The translations under genes were made by a program, and so were the position numbers. The notes under the pieces were generated by a model. It had not been told where the DNA came from. It ran no database searches and saw only the letters and a list, made by a program, of their open reading frames with translations. Positions 1 through 8,068 of a stretch of 64,000 bases of DNA are shown here, piece by piece. Numbering within the stretch: position 1 is the first letter of the stretch; each line of letters begins with the position of its first letter. Source of the stretch: Vineibacter terrae (GTDB taxonomy: Bacteria; Pseudomonadota; Alphaproteobacteria; Reyranellales; Reyranellaceae); the NCBI RefSeq assembly GCF_008039615.1, contig NZ_VDUZ01000026.1, positions 1 through 64,000 on the forward strand, given 5' to 3'.

Positions 1-114
1 TGCATCAATCGCCTCAAGCGGTTCCGTCGGTTCGCTACTCGCTACGAAAAGACCGCCCGCAACTACCTCGCCATGGCGCTGATCGCCTGTATCCTCATCT
101 GGATCGGGGTTTGA
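1..114 (+). mobile_element. IS5-type transposase, C-terminal fragment
   Basis: The first 37 codons, ending in TGA at 112-114, encode the C-terminal tail of a DDE transposase. The NRLKRFRRFATRYEK segment followed by NYLAMALIACILIW is the usual ending of IS5-group transposases. The gene begins outside the window, so completeness cannot be judged. Just after the stop, the string GGTTTGAAAACAGGCCC followed by CTAG could be the right terminal inverted repeat plus a YTAR-type target duplication. Family known; element boundary inferred. Confidence 0.75.
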
Positions 115-128
115 AAACAGGCCCTAGT

Positions 129-288
129 GCGGGAGCGGGGAGAGGAAGGGGCCCATGCCGCAGGCATGGGAAGGTGAGGGGTAGGAACATTCAAGCCATG
201 CATCAAAACGGTGAGGCTGACCGATCGTACCCCTCACCCTCCCGCGCTGCGCGCGGGCCCCTCCCTCTCCCCGCTCCCGCGGGGAGAG
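129..288. repeat. Palindromic repeat, family A (inverted pair)
   Basis: Arms at 129-154 and 255-280 are inverted repeats of 26 bp with one mismatch. An inner pair (AGGTGAGGGGTA / TACCCCTCACC) lies inside, and the right arm also folds as its own CTCTCCCCGC hairpin. The same CCCTCTCCCGC...GCGGGAGAGG with GGGCCC and CCCTCACC recurs in several other intergenic spaces of this window, so this is a dispersed REP-like element. It also separates the IS remnant from the crotonase gene and could fold in RNA as a terminator-like structure. Confidence 0.8.
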
Positions 289-305
289 GGTTTGGGTTTG
301 AAGGG

Positions 306-1088
306 TCAGCGCCCCAGGAACTTCGGCTTGCGCTTCTCCTCGAAGGCGGCCAGGCCTTCCTTCATGTCGTGGCTCTGGGCGTGGACTTCGCTGGCCAGCA
401 GCTCCAGCCGCAGCGCCGTGGCGCTGGGCTGCTGCAGGCCGTCGTCGACCAGCGCCTTCATCCGCCGCAGCACCAGCGGGCTCTTGGGCGCCAGCTTGGC
501 GATCAGCCGCTCGACTGCCGCCGTCAGCTCGGCATCGTCGACCACCTCGTTGACCAGACCGGCGGCCACCAGGTCCGCGGCCGGCACGAACTCGCCGGTG
601 TAGAGCAGGTACTTGGCGCGGGTCGGGCCGATCTTGCGCGGCAGGCGCACCGAGCTGCCGCCGCCCGGCAGCAGGCCGTAGTTGGCGTGCGCATCGCCGA
701 TCTTGGCCGACCGCGCCGCGATCACGAGGTCGCAGCACAGGACCAGCTCCAGCCCGCCGGCCAGCGCCATGCCGTTCAGCGCCGCCACCACCGGCCGCGG
801 GCAGGTCTCCAGCCGCTCCATCATCGCCAGCACGCTGTCGAGGAAGCCCGACACCGCCGCCCCGCCACCGACCTGGCTGCGCACGTATTTCAGGTCGGCG
901 CCGGCGCAGAACGCACGGCCCGTGCCGGTCAGCACCACGGCCTTGACGCCGTCATCGGACGCGGCCTGCGCGACGGCGGCGTTGATGCGGCTGACCACGT
1001 CGGGCGTGATCGCGTTCAACGCGTCGGGACGGTTGAGCGTGATCCACATCGCCCCACCACGGATCTCGGACAGAACGGCAGCCGCCAT
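306..1088 (-). CDS. Enoyl-CoA hydratase/isomerase (crotonase) family protein
   Basis: A 260-aa crotonase, normal length for the family. The two oxyanion-hole segments are visible: CAGADLKYV near residue 63 and ALAGGLELVLCCDL near residue 110. In classical hydratases two glutamates act on water. The first is present (GGLEL), but the segment aligned with the second reads DAHANYGLLPGG, so that Glu is missing. Hydration of a normal enoyl-CoA is therefore uncertain, and isomerase, hydrolase or lyase activity is possible. It diverges from the CoA transferase at 1190, with about 100 bp between the starts, suggesting a shared control region for acyl-CoA catabolism. Confidence 0.9.
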   Translation of the reverse strand: MAAAVLSEIRGGAMWITLNRPDALNAITPDVVSRINAAVAQAASDDGVKAVVLTGTGRAFCAGADLKYVRSQVGGGAAVSGFLDSVLAMMERLETCPRPVVAALNGMALAGGLELVLCCDLVIAARSAKIGDAHANYGLLPGGGSSVRLPRKIGPTRAKYLLYTGEFVPAADLVAAGLVNEVVDDAELTAAVERLIAKLAPKSPLVLRRMKALVDDGLQQPSATALRLELLASEVHAQSHDMKEGLAAFEEKRKPKFLGR

Positions 1089-1189
1089 CGTGCGCTCCTT
1101 CGCTTTGCAGGAATTGACTTTCGGGTAACTAGATTGTTCTATGAGTCATATTCTAGGCGGCCCGTGAGGCCGCGCAAGGAGTATCCGGG

Positions 1190-2305
1190 ATGAGCCTATC
1201 CCTCGACGGCATCAGGATCGTCAGCCTGGCCGAGCAGTATCCCGGCCCCTATGCCACGCTGCTGCTCGCCGACATGGGCGCCGACGTCATTCTGGTCGAG
1301 CGGCCGGGCGGCGGCGATCCCGCCCGCCAGTTCCCGGCATTCCACGCGGCGCTGAACCGCAACAAGCGCTCGGTGGCGCTGGACCTGAAGACGGAGGCTG
1401 GCCGGCAGGCGCTGCGCGACCTCGTCGGCGGCGCCGACGTTCTGATGGAGGGCTTCCGCCCCGGCACCATGGAACGTCTGGGCTTCGGCTATGACGCCAT
1501 GGCGGCGCTGAACCCGCGGCTGGTCTATGTCTCGATCTCCGGCTTCGGCCAGACCGGTCCGTACCGCGACCGGCCGGCGCACGACATCTCCTACCAGGCG
1601 GTGGCCGGCTTCCTGTTCCGCCATGCCGAGACCGGCAGCACCGCGAACCCCGGCGAGGTCGCGGTCGGCGACCTGTCGTCGGGCATGTTCGCGGCGCTGG
1701 GGACGCTCGCCGCCCTGTTCGAGCGCACGCGCACCGGCCGCGGCAAGCATGTCGATGTCTCGATGACCGACGGCCTGGTCTCCTGGATGTCGGTGATGAT
1801 CGGCCCGGCGCTGAACGGCGTGCCGATCGCCGATATCGGCGCCGAGCCCGCCTACGGGTTGTTCCGCTGCGCCGACGGCAAGCTGCTGTCGCTGTCGATC
1901 GCGCACGAGGACTGGTTCTGGCGGCCCTTCTGCAGCCTGATCGGCATGGATGACGCCGCGGCGCTGACGCGCGGCGAGCGGGTGGCGCAGACCCAGGCGC
2001 TCACCCGGCGCATCGCCGACATCATGGCGACGCGCGACCGTGATGCCTGGGGCGCGGCGCTCGACGCGGCCGGCATCCCCTGGGGACCGGTGAACGGACT
2101 GGCCGAGGCCGCCGACGATCCGCACTTCCGCGCCCGCGGCCTGTTCCGCCGCGTTGACGGCAGTGACGGCGGCACGCGCTGGCACGTCGCGCAGCCGCTG
2201 GTCTTCTCCGGCGAGCGGCCGGGACCGCAACGCGACGCGCCGCGGCTGGGCGAGCATACCGAGGAGATCCTGGCGCCGCTTGCCGGGACAAGCACGAACG
2301 GCTGA
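1190..2305 (+). CDS. CaiB/BaiF family CoA transferase
   Basis: A 371-aa class III CoA transferase. These enzymes move CoA between carboxylic acids through an aspartyl-CoA intermediate. The N-terminal RIVSLAEQYPGPYATLLLADMGADV and LDLKTEAG segments are typical. The expected catalytic Asp lies in VGDLSSGMFAALG (about residue 161), followed by the GRGKHVDVSMTD motif. The ATG at 1190 follows AAGGAGTATCCGGG, a good ribosome binding site. The thiolase at 2315 starts 9 bp downstream, so the two are probably one operon. The acid substrate cannot be told from sequence. Confidence 0.92.
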   Translation: MSLSLDGIRIVSLAEQYPGPYATLLLADMGADVILVERPGGGDPARQFPAFHAALNRNKRSVALDLKTEAGRQALRDLVGGADVLMEGFRPGTMERLGFGYDAMAALNPRLVYVSISGFGQTGPYRDRPAHDISYQAVAGFLFRHAETGSTANPGEVAVGDLSSGMFAALGTLAALFERTRTGRGKHVDVSMTDGLVSWMSVMIGPALNGVPIADIGAEPAYGLFRCADGKLLSLSIAHEDWFWRPFCSLIGMDDAAALTRGERVAQTQALTRRIADIMATRDRDAWGAALDAAGIPWGPVNGLAEAADDPHFRARGLFRRVDGSDGGTRWHVAQPLVFSGERPGPQRDAPRLGEHTEEILAPLAGTSTNG

Positions 2306-2314
2306 ACGGAGGAC

Positions 2315-3556
2315 ATGATGGAGGACATCTACGTGGTGGGCGTCGGCATGACGCCCTTCGGACGCATGCTCGACACCGACATGAAGACGCTGTCGAAGAA
2401 CGCGGTCGCGGCGGCGCTGGCAGATGCCGGCGTCGACAAAAGCGAGGTCGAGGCCGCCTACTTCGGCAATGCCTCGCAGGGCCACATGGAGCGCCAGCAC
2501 ATGATCCGCGGCGAGATCGCGCTGCGCTCGATGGGCATCGGCGGCATCCCGGTGGTCAACGTCGAGAACGCCTGCGCCAGCGGCTCCTCGGCCTTCAACC
2601 TGGCGGTCACCTTCCTGAAGGCCGGTGAAGGCGATGTCGCGCTGGCGCTGGGCGCGGAGAAGATGTTCTCCACCGACCGCAAGCTGATGTTCGCCTCCTT
2701 CGACAGCGCCTGGGACGTCAGCCGCGAGAGCGAGATCCGCGAGCGCCTGCTGAAGCTCGGCGAGGGCGTCGCGGTGCCCGACGGCACCACGTCGGACAAG
2801 CCCTACAGCGTCTTCATGGACGTCTATGCCGCGTTCTCGCGCCAGCACATGAAGCGCTTCGGCACCACCCAGCGCCAGCTGGCGGCGGTCGCCGCCAAGA
2901 ACCACAGGCACTCGGTCGAGAACCCGCTGTCGCAGTTCCGCGACGCCTACAGCGTCGAGGAGGTGCTCAAGGCGCCTCCCATCACCTACCCGCTGACCCT
3001 GCCGATGTGCTCGCCGATCTCGGACGGCGCCGCCGCCGCGGTCGTCGCCACCAGGAGCGGGCTGAAGCGGCTGGGCATCGACGAAAGCCGCGCCATCCGG
3101 GTGCTGGCCTGCGTCGTGCAGACCGGCAGCGACCGCGATCCGTCGCAGGTCGAGAAGCACTGCACGGCGCTGGCCGCCAAGCGCGCCTACGACAAGGCCG
3201 GTGTCGGCCCCGCCGACATCTCGGTCGCCGAGGTGCACGACGCCACGGCCATGGGCGAGGTCATCCAGATCGAGAATCTCGGCTTCTGCGCCTTCGGCGA
3301 CGGCGGCGCGATCTCCGAGCGCGGCGAGACCACGATCGGCGGCCGCATCCCCGTCAACCCGTCGGGCGGCCTCGAATCGAAGGGCCACCCCGTGGGCGCC
3401 ACCGGCATCGGCCAGATCCATGAGCTGGTCACGCAATTGCGCGGCGAGGCCGGCGCCCGCCAGGTCGAAGGCGCGCGCCTGGCGCTGGCGGAGAACGGCG
3501 GCGGCCTGCACGGCATCGAGGAAGCCGTGGCCTGCGTCACCATCCTGGGCCGGTGA
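2315..3556 (+). CDS. SCP-x-type thiolase (acetyl-CoA acetyltransferase-like)
   Basis: A 413-aa thiolase-fold protein of the lipid-transfer/SCP-x subgroup. The acyl-accepting Cys sits in ENACASGSSAF near residue 88. HDATAMGE and NPSGGLESKGHPVGATG supply the expected active-site histidines, and the C-terminus carries NGGGLHG. Members cleave 3-ketoacyl-CoAs, often branched or sterol side chains, or act in related condensations. ATG occurs at both 2315 and 2318; the CGGAGG at 2307-2312 is better spaced for 2318. It follows the CoA transferase closely and precedes an HSD10-like dehydrogenase, which suggests a short beta-oxidation set. Confidence 0.9.
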   Translation: MMEDIYVVGVGMTPFGRMLDTDMKTLSKNAVAAALADAGVDKSEVEAAYFGNASQGHMERQHMIRGEIALRSMGIGGIPVVNVENACASGSSAFNLAVTFLKAGEGDVALALGAEKMFSTDRKLMFASFDSAWDVSRESEIRERLLKLGEGVAVPDGTTSDKPYSVFMDVYAAFSRQHMKRFGTTQRQLAAVAAKNHRHSVENPLSQFRDAYSVEEVLKAPPITYPLTLPMCSPISDGAAAAVVATRSGLKRLGIDESRAIRVLACVVQTGSDRDPSQVEKHCTALAAKRAYDKAGVGPADISVAEVHDATAMGEVIQIENLGFCAFGDGGAISERGETTIGGRIPVNPSGGLESKGHPVGATGIGQIHELVTQLRGEAGARQVEGARLALAENGGGLHGIEEAVACVTILGR

Positions 3557-3562
3557 AATACT

Positions 3563-3646
3563 GTCATCCCGAGCGCAGCGAGGGATCTCCTGCGCATGAG
3601 GCACGGTGCGCCATCGCGGGAGATCCCTCGCTGCGCTCGGGATGAC
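3563..3646. repeat. Palindromic repeat, family B (perfect 28-bp arms)
   Basis: Arms 3563-3590 and 3619-3646 are perfect 28-bp inverted repeats beginning GTCATCCCGAGCGCAGCG and separated by a 28-nt loop. The same arms occur at 26830-26908, and a variant at 10405-10491. It lies between the thiolase stop (3556) and the SDR start (3671), so an RNA hairpin here could attenuate or stabilise the operon transcript. It is a dispersed element, not specific to this operon. Confidence 0.9.
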
Positions 3647-3670
3647 TTCTTTTTGATCGAGAGGATTTCA

Positions 3671-4444
3671 ATGCAGCTGCAGGACAAGGTCGCTGTCGTC
3701 ACCGGCGCGGCATCGGGGTTGGGCTTGGGGTCGTGCCGGGCGCTGGCCGCGGCCGGCGCACGCATCGTGGGCTTCGATCGCGACGCCGACCGGCTGGCGG
3801 CACTGCGCGATGCCCTGGGCGAGCAGGCGATGACGGCTGTCGTCGACGTCGCCGACGAGGCCAGCGTCAAGGCCGGCATCGACCAGGCAATGGCGGCGTT
3901 CGGCGCCGTGCATGTGGCGGTGAACTGCGCCGGCGTCGCCGATTCGGCGAAGACGGTGTCGAAGGGCGAGCCCTTTCCGCTCACGACCTGGAACAAGGTG
4001 ATCGCGGTCAACCTGACCGGCACGTTCAACATCATCCGCTTCGCGGCGGTGGCGATGATGCGCAACGCGCCCGACGGCGATACCGGCGAGCGCGGCGTGA
4101 TCATCAACACCTCGTCGGGCGCCGCCTGGCAGGGCCAGGTCGGCCAGGCCGCCTATGCTGCCAGCAAGGCAGGCGTGATGGGCCTCACCCTGCCGGTGGC
4201 GCGCGACCTCGCCGAGCATGGCATCCGCGTGGTGTCGATCGCGCCGGGCCTGTTCGACACGGCGATGGTGGCCGGCCTGCCGCCCAAGGTCTCTCAGTCC
4301 ATCGTCGACCGCATGATCCTCTACCCCAACCGCATGGGCCGGCCCGACGAGTTCGCCGCCCTGGTGCGCCACATCGCCGAGAACACGTACCTGAACGCCA
4401 CCACCATCAGCGTCGACGCCGGCGCGCGTATGCAGGCGCGGTAG
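3671..4444 (+). CDS. SDR, type II 3-hydroxyacyl-CoA dehydrogenase-like
   Basis: A 257-aa short-chain dehydrogenase. The N-terminal VVTGAASGLGLG cofactor loop, NCAG, NTSSGAAWQGQ (catalytic Ser) and YAASKAG (Tyr and Lys) are all present. The layout, with a PFPLTTWNKVIAVNLTGTFN segment and a NRMGRPDEFA C-terminus, resembles HSD17B10-type 3-hydroxyacyl-CoA dehydrogenases, which are NAD-dependent. The ATG at 3671 follows GAGAGGATTTCA. An in-frame upstream start at 3596 would lie inside the repeat and is unlikely. Its place after a CoA transferase and thiolase supports a beta-oxidation role. Confidence 0.9.
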   Translation: MQLQDKVAVVTGAASGLGLGSCRALAAAGARIVGFDRDADRLAALRDALGEQAMTAVVDVADEASVKAGIDQAMAAFGAVHVAVNCAGVADSAKTVSKGEPFPLTTWNKVIAVNLTGTFNIIRFAAVAMMRNAPDGDTGERGVIINTSSGAAWQGQVGQAAYAASKAGVMGLTLPVARDLAEHGIRVVSIAPGLFDTAMVAGLPPKVSQSIVDRMILYPNRMGRPDEFAALVRHIAENTYLNATTISVDAGARMQAR

Positions 4445-4454
4445 CTTGTGACTT

Positions 4455-4580
4455 CCTCCCCAGCGAAGCTGGGGAGGTGCCCCGAAGGGGCGGAGGGGAG
4501 ACAACGTGGTCCTCGTGACTGAGACCACGTCGGCTCCCCCTCCGGCCTTCGGCCACCTCCCCCAACGCAGTTGGGGGAGG
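4455..4580. repeat. Hairpin pair between convergent genes
   Basis: CCTCCCCAGC-GAA-GCTGGGGAGG (4455-4477) and CCTCCCCCAAC...TTGGGGGAGG (4556-4580) are two strong hairpins. Between them lies ACGTGGTC/GACCACGT. The element sits between the convergent SDR and lyase genes and could terminate both transcripts. It is related in style to the family A palindromes. Confidence 0.7.
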
Positions 4581-4581
4581 A

Positions 4582-5439
4582 TCAGTTCCCCAGCAGCCGA
4601 TGCGCCAGGCGCAGGTGCGGCTTGTCGAGCATCTTGCCGTCGAGCTGTGTGACGCCGCCGGTGCCCGCGGCCGCGAACGCCGCCACCACCTTGTGGGCCC
4701 ATTCCAGCTCGGCATCCGATGGGCTGAAGACGCGGTTGATCACCTCGACCTGGCTGGGGTGGATCGCGGTCTTGGCCAGGAAGCCCATGCGCTTGGCGGT
4801 GACGCAGTCGGCCTCGAAGCCGGCCGCGTCGCGGAAGTCGGGATAGACTGTATCCAGCGGCGTGACGCCGGCGGCACTGGCCGCCAGCAGGCAGACGGCG
4901 CGGGCGTAGCGGAAGGTGTCGTCCAGCGATCCGTCGGGGCCGTACTTGCCCAGCGCGCCGACATCGGCCGACAGATCCTCGCCGCCCCAGGTCAGGGCCG
5001 CCAGGCGCGGATGCGACAGGCGCACCGATGATGCGGTGAGCACCGCCGACGCGGTCTCGGTGACCAGCGCCAGGATCTTCGTGCGCCCGGCGTCTATGCC
5101 CTCGCGCGCCTCCGTCACCTCCAGCATGGCCGCCAGCCGGTCGATCTCCGCCTGGCCCTCGCACTTGGGCAGCAGGATCGCGTCGGGTGCCGCCTGCATC
5201 ACCACCGCCAGGTCGCCGGCCGTGAGCCCGGTCGCGAAGCTGTTCACGCGCACGACCCTGTGGTGGCCGCCGGCGCCGCGCGCCTTGACGTGGTCGCGCA
5301 CGATGGCGCGCGCCGCTTCCTTCCGGTCCGGCCCGACCGCGTCCTCCAGGTCGTAGATCAGGGCGTCGGCCGGCGACTGCGTCGAGCGGTCGAGCTTGCG
5401 GTGGTCGTCGCCGGGCACGAAGAGGTAGGAGCGGATCAT
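4582..5439 (-). CDS. HpcH/HpaI aldolase / citrate lyase beta-like CoA-ester lyase
   Basis: A 285-aa CitE-like protein. MIRSYLFVPGDDHRKLDRS, the acidic LIYDLEDAV, RVNSFATGL, LLPKCEG and TWGGEDLSADVG are standard for this superfamily, which binds Mg2+ and cleaves or forms malyl-, citramalyl- or related CoA esters. IHPSQVEVINRVFSPS near the C-terminus is also typical. It is convergent with the upstream SDR. The substrate (malyl-CoA, beta-methylmalyl-CoA, citramalyl-CoA) cannot be decided. Given the acyl-CoA genes around it, a role in processing a C-C cleavage product is plausible. Confidence 0.88.
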   Translation of the reverse strand: MIRSYLFVPGDDHRKLDRSTQSPADALIYDLEDAVGPDRKEAARAIVRDHVKARGAGGHHRVVRVNSFATGLTAGDLAVVMQAAPDAILLPKCEGQAEIDRLAAMLEVTEAREGIDAGRTKILALVTETASAVLTASSVRLSHPRLAALTWGGEDLSADVGALGKYGPDGSLDDTFRYARAVCLLAASAAGVTPLDTVYPDFRDAAGFEADCVTAKRMGFLAKTAIHPSQVEVINRVFSPSDAELEWAHKVVAAFAAAGTGGVTQLDGKMLDKPHLRLAHRLLGN

Positions 5440-5500
5440 CGATGCTTTCCATCAAGGTGAGGTTGGCGCGAGCCGATCATATCGACAGACGCGGCGCAAT

Positions 5501-5645
5501 CCTTCTCCCGCTTGCGGGAGAAGGTGGACGCCGCGCAGCGGCGGCCGGATGAGGGGCTGCACACGCAGCGCCTCGTCCCTGGCCCCTCACCCTCCCATGG
5601 CGCTGCGCGCCACGGGCCCCTCCCTCTCCCGCTCGCGGGAGAGGG
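5501..5645. repeat. Palindromic repeat, family A
   Basis: Hairpin CCTTCTCCCGC-TT-GCGGGAGAAGG at 5501-5524 is paired with CCCTCTCCCGC-TC-GCGGGAGAGGG ending at 5645, with the CCCTCACC and GGGCCCC blocks between them. It fills the space between the CitE-like and desaturase genes. Both genes are minus strand, so it lies downstream of the desaturase. Confidence 0.8.
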
Positions 5646-5648
5646 AAA

Positions 5649-6620
5649 TCAGATGTGCTGGATCCCGCGCTGACGCGATGGATCGCGCGGGCCGTCGACC
5701 AGCTTCGACGTGGCCAGCCGCAGCACCTCGATATAGCCGCGCCGCAGCTCCATCTTCGGACCATGGCCTTTGGCCAGCAGCAGCCGGTGCGCGGCCGGCA
5801 GGCGCCAGCACGGCACGAACAGGAACAGGTGGTGCTCCAGGTGATAGTTCACCCAGTACGGCGCCACGAACAGCCGCTCCAGCAGGTTGGCATAGGTCGT
5901 GCGCGTGTTGCGCAGCGGATCGTCGTTGTCGGGCACGACGGCGTGCTCGGCGATGTTGCGGATGCGGCTCACCAGCTGATACCAGGTCGCCAGCGGCAGC
6001 AGCCACAGCAGCGGGTAGAGCCACCAGGAGCCGGCCAGCGCCAGGCCGGCGAGCAGCACCACATTGGTGATGAAGAAGTCGCGCTCGCCGCGCAGCAGGC
6101 TGGCGAGCCGCGCCGGCAGCGTCCGGCTGCGCGGCCCCATGGCGCGGCGCACCTGCTCGCCGCGGCGCTGGTAGGCGGTGCTGCCGACCAGGTCGCGCAC
6201 GATCTTGCGCCGCAGGCTGACGCGCGTGATGGGAAACGGCGCCGACAGGCCGATATCGGGATCGTCCGGCTGCTGCGTGCGGCGGTGGTGGGTGAGATGA
6301 TAGGGCCGGTACAACGCCATGCTGGCCCCGACCGGCGCGCCGCACAGCCACACGCCCGCCCAGTCGTTGAGGCGGCGGTTGTCGAACAGCAGGCCATGTG
6401 CCGCGTCATGCATCAGGATCGCGATGCCGAGCTGGCGCGTGCCGATCACCATCACCGCCAGCACGAAGGTCAGCGGATTGGGCCACCAGGCGAACAGCGC
6501 CATGGCGCCGAGGATCAGCCCCCAGGCATGCAGAACCAGCAGCGCGCCGACGATATCGGACTTGCGGCGCAGCGTGCGCATCTCGTCGGCAGTCAAATAG
6601 TCGGTCGGCTTGGCCAGCAT
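5649..6620 (-). CDS. Membrane fatty acid desaturase
   Basis: A 323-aa integral-membrane di-iron desaturase. The three histidine clusters are visible: HDAAHG, HLTHHRRTQ and HLEHHLFLF. They coordinate two irons for O2-dependent insertion of a double bond or hydroxylation. Hydrophobic segments (GALLVLHAWGLILGAMALFAW; LVLAVMVIGTRQLG; a third near residue 190) fit the fold. The ATG at 6620 has GTGGAGCGG upstream. An in-frame ATG 16 codons earlier has no better site. Whether the substrate is a phospholipid acyl chain, carotenoid or other lipid is not visible. Confidence 0.9.
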   Translation of the reverse strand: MLAKPTDYLTADEMRTLRRKSDIVGALLVLHAWGLILGAMALFAWWPNPLTFVLAVMVIGTRQLGIAILMHDAAHGLLFDNRRLNDWAGVWLCGAPVGASMALYRPYHLTHHRRTQQPDDPDIGLSAPFPITRVSLRRKIVRDLVGSTAYQRRGEQVRRAMGPRSRTLPARLASLLRGERDFFITNVVLLAGLALAGSWWLYPLLWLLPLATWYQLVSRIRNIAEHAVVPDNDDPLRNTRTTYANLLERLFVAPYWVNYHLEHHLFLFVPCWRLPAAHRLLLAKGHGPKMELRRGYIEVLRLATSKLVDGPRDPSRQRGIQHI

Positions 6621-6754
6621 GCATCCGCTCCACACCCCAGGGTGGTCATGGGTGCGTCGTGCTGTCAACCAAGCCTGCCTGTTTCGCCCCTTGGCATCCG
6701 GGCCCGCGCGATTGTATCACCCCCTCGCCTCCCCTGGCGCGGACTGGACCCACG

Positions 6755-8047
6755 ATGAACGCGATCGCCGACCTTTCGACTGCCGACCTCGGCGCCCTGC
6801 GCACGCGCGTGAGGAACGCCTATGACGCGTTCCGCGCCCGCGGGCTCAAGCTCGACATGACGCGCGGCAAGCCGTCCGCGGCGCAGCTCGACCTGGCCAA
6901 CCCGATGTTCTCCCTGCCCGGCAACGGCGACCACTTCACCGAGGCGGGAGACGATGCCCGCAACTATGGCGGCGTCCAGGGCATCGCGGAGGTGCGGGCC
7001 CTGTTCGCGCCGATCATGGGCGTGCCGGCCGACCAGGTCGTGGTCGGCGACAATTCGAGCCTGGCGCTGATGCATGACTGCCTGGCCTGGGCGCTGCTGA
7101 AGGGCGTGCCCGGCAGCGCCGAGCCGTGGTCGAAGGAAGCGGCGCCGGCCTTCATCTGCCCGGTGCCGGGCTACGACCGGCACTTCGCCTTGTGCGAGGA
7201 GTACGGCATCCGCATGCTGCCGGTGCCGATGACCGGACACGGCCCCGATATGGACGCCGTCGAGGCGCTCGCGGCCGATCCGGCCGTAAAGGGCATGTGG
7301 TGCGTGCCGAAATATTCCAACCCCTCGGGTGAGGTCTATGACGACGCGACGATCCGCCGCCTGGCGGCGATGCGCGCCGGTGCGCCCGACTTCCGGCTGT
7401 TCTGGGACAACGCCTACGCGGTCCATCATCTGACCGCGCGGCGGCACGACATCCTCAACGTGATGGAGGCCTGCGCCGCCGCCGGGCATGCCGACCGGCC
7501 GTTCATCTTCGCCTCGACCTCCAAGGTGACGCTGGCCGGCGCCGGTCTGGCGCTGTTCGCCTCCTCGGCCGCCAATGTGCGCTGGTACCTGGCGCGGGCC
7601 AGCAAGCGCACGATCGGACCGGACAAGCTGAACCAGCTGCGGCACCTGCGCTTCCTGCGCAACATCGAGGGCGTGCATCGCCACATGGACGGCCATCGCG
7701 CCCTGCTGGCGCCGAAGTTCGACGCCGTGGCGGAAGCCCTGGAGCGCCATCTCGCCGGCCTGGGCGCGGCGCGCTGGACCAGGCCCGAGGGCGGCTATTT
7801 CATCACCGTCGACGCCGCCGACGGCACCGCAAGGCGCGTCGTAGCGCTGGCAAAGGAGGCTGGCCTTGCGCTCACGCCGGCCGGCGCGACCTGGCCGCTG
7901 GGCCAGGACCCGCATGACCGCACGCTGCGCATCGCCCCGACTTTTCCCTCGCTGGAGGAGGTGCGTGCGGCCGCCGAAGGCATCGCGCTCTGCATCGCCC
8001 TGGCGGCGGTCGAGAAGGAGGACGCCGGGCGCTCGCGCCCGGCGTGA
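6755..8047 (+). CDS. Class I aminotransferase, aspartate aminotransferase Ic-like
   Basis: A 430-aa PLP enzyme. The N-terminal RVRNAYDAFRARGLKLDMTRGKP block and NYGGVQG are characteristic of the Ic aspartate aminotransferase subgroup. The PLP lysine is in FASTSKVTLAGAG, and the substrate-carboxylate Arg probably lies in the C-terminal LRIAPTFPS. The ATG at 6755 was chosen because conserved sequence begins right after it; the upstream open frame is antisense to the desaturase. The start diverges from the desaturase with about 134 bp between. Aspartate or a related amino acid is the likely donor. Confidence 0.9.
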   Translation: MNAIADLSTADLGALRTRVRNAYDAFRARGLKLDMTRGKPSAAQLDLANPMFSLPGNGDHFTEAGDDARNYGGVQGIAEVRALFAPIMGVPADQVVVGDNSSLALMHDCLAWALLKGVPGSAEPWSKEAAPAFICPVPGYDRHFALCEEYGIRMLPVPMTGHGPDMDAVEALAADPAVKGMWCVPKYSNPSGEVYDDATIRRLAAMRAGAPDFRLFWDNAYAVHHLTARRHDILNVMEACAAAGHADRPFIFASTSKVTLAGAGLALFASSAANVRWYLARASKRTIGPDKLNQLRHLRFLRNIEGVHRHMDGHRALLAPKFDAVAEALERHLAGLGAARWTRPEGGYFITVDAADGTARRVVALAKEAGLALTPAGATWPLGQDPHDRTLRIAPTFPSLEEVRAAAEGIALCIALAAVEKEDAGRSRPA

Positions 8048-8068
8048 CAGCGGCGATCGGGCGCCGCT

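Noticed and set aside
1196-3604. A minus-strand open frame of about 800 codons opposite the CoA transferase and thiolase
   Set aside because: It is antisense to two clearly conserved genes, is rich in Arg, Ala, Gly and His as expected of the complement of GC-rich codons, and has no recognisable motif.
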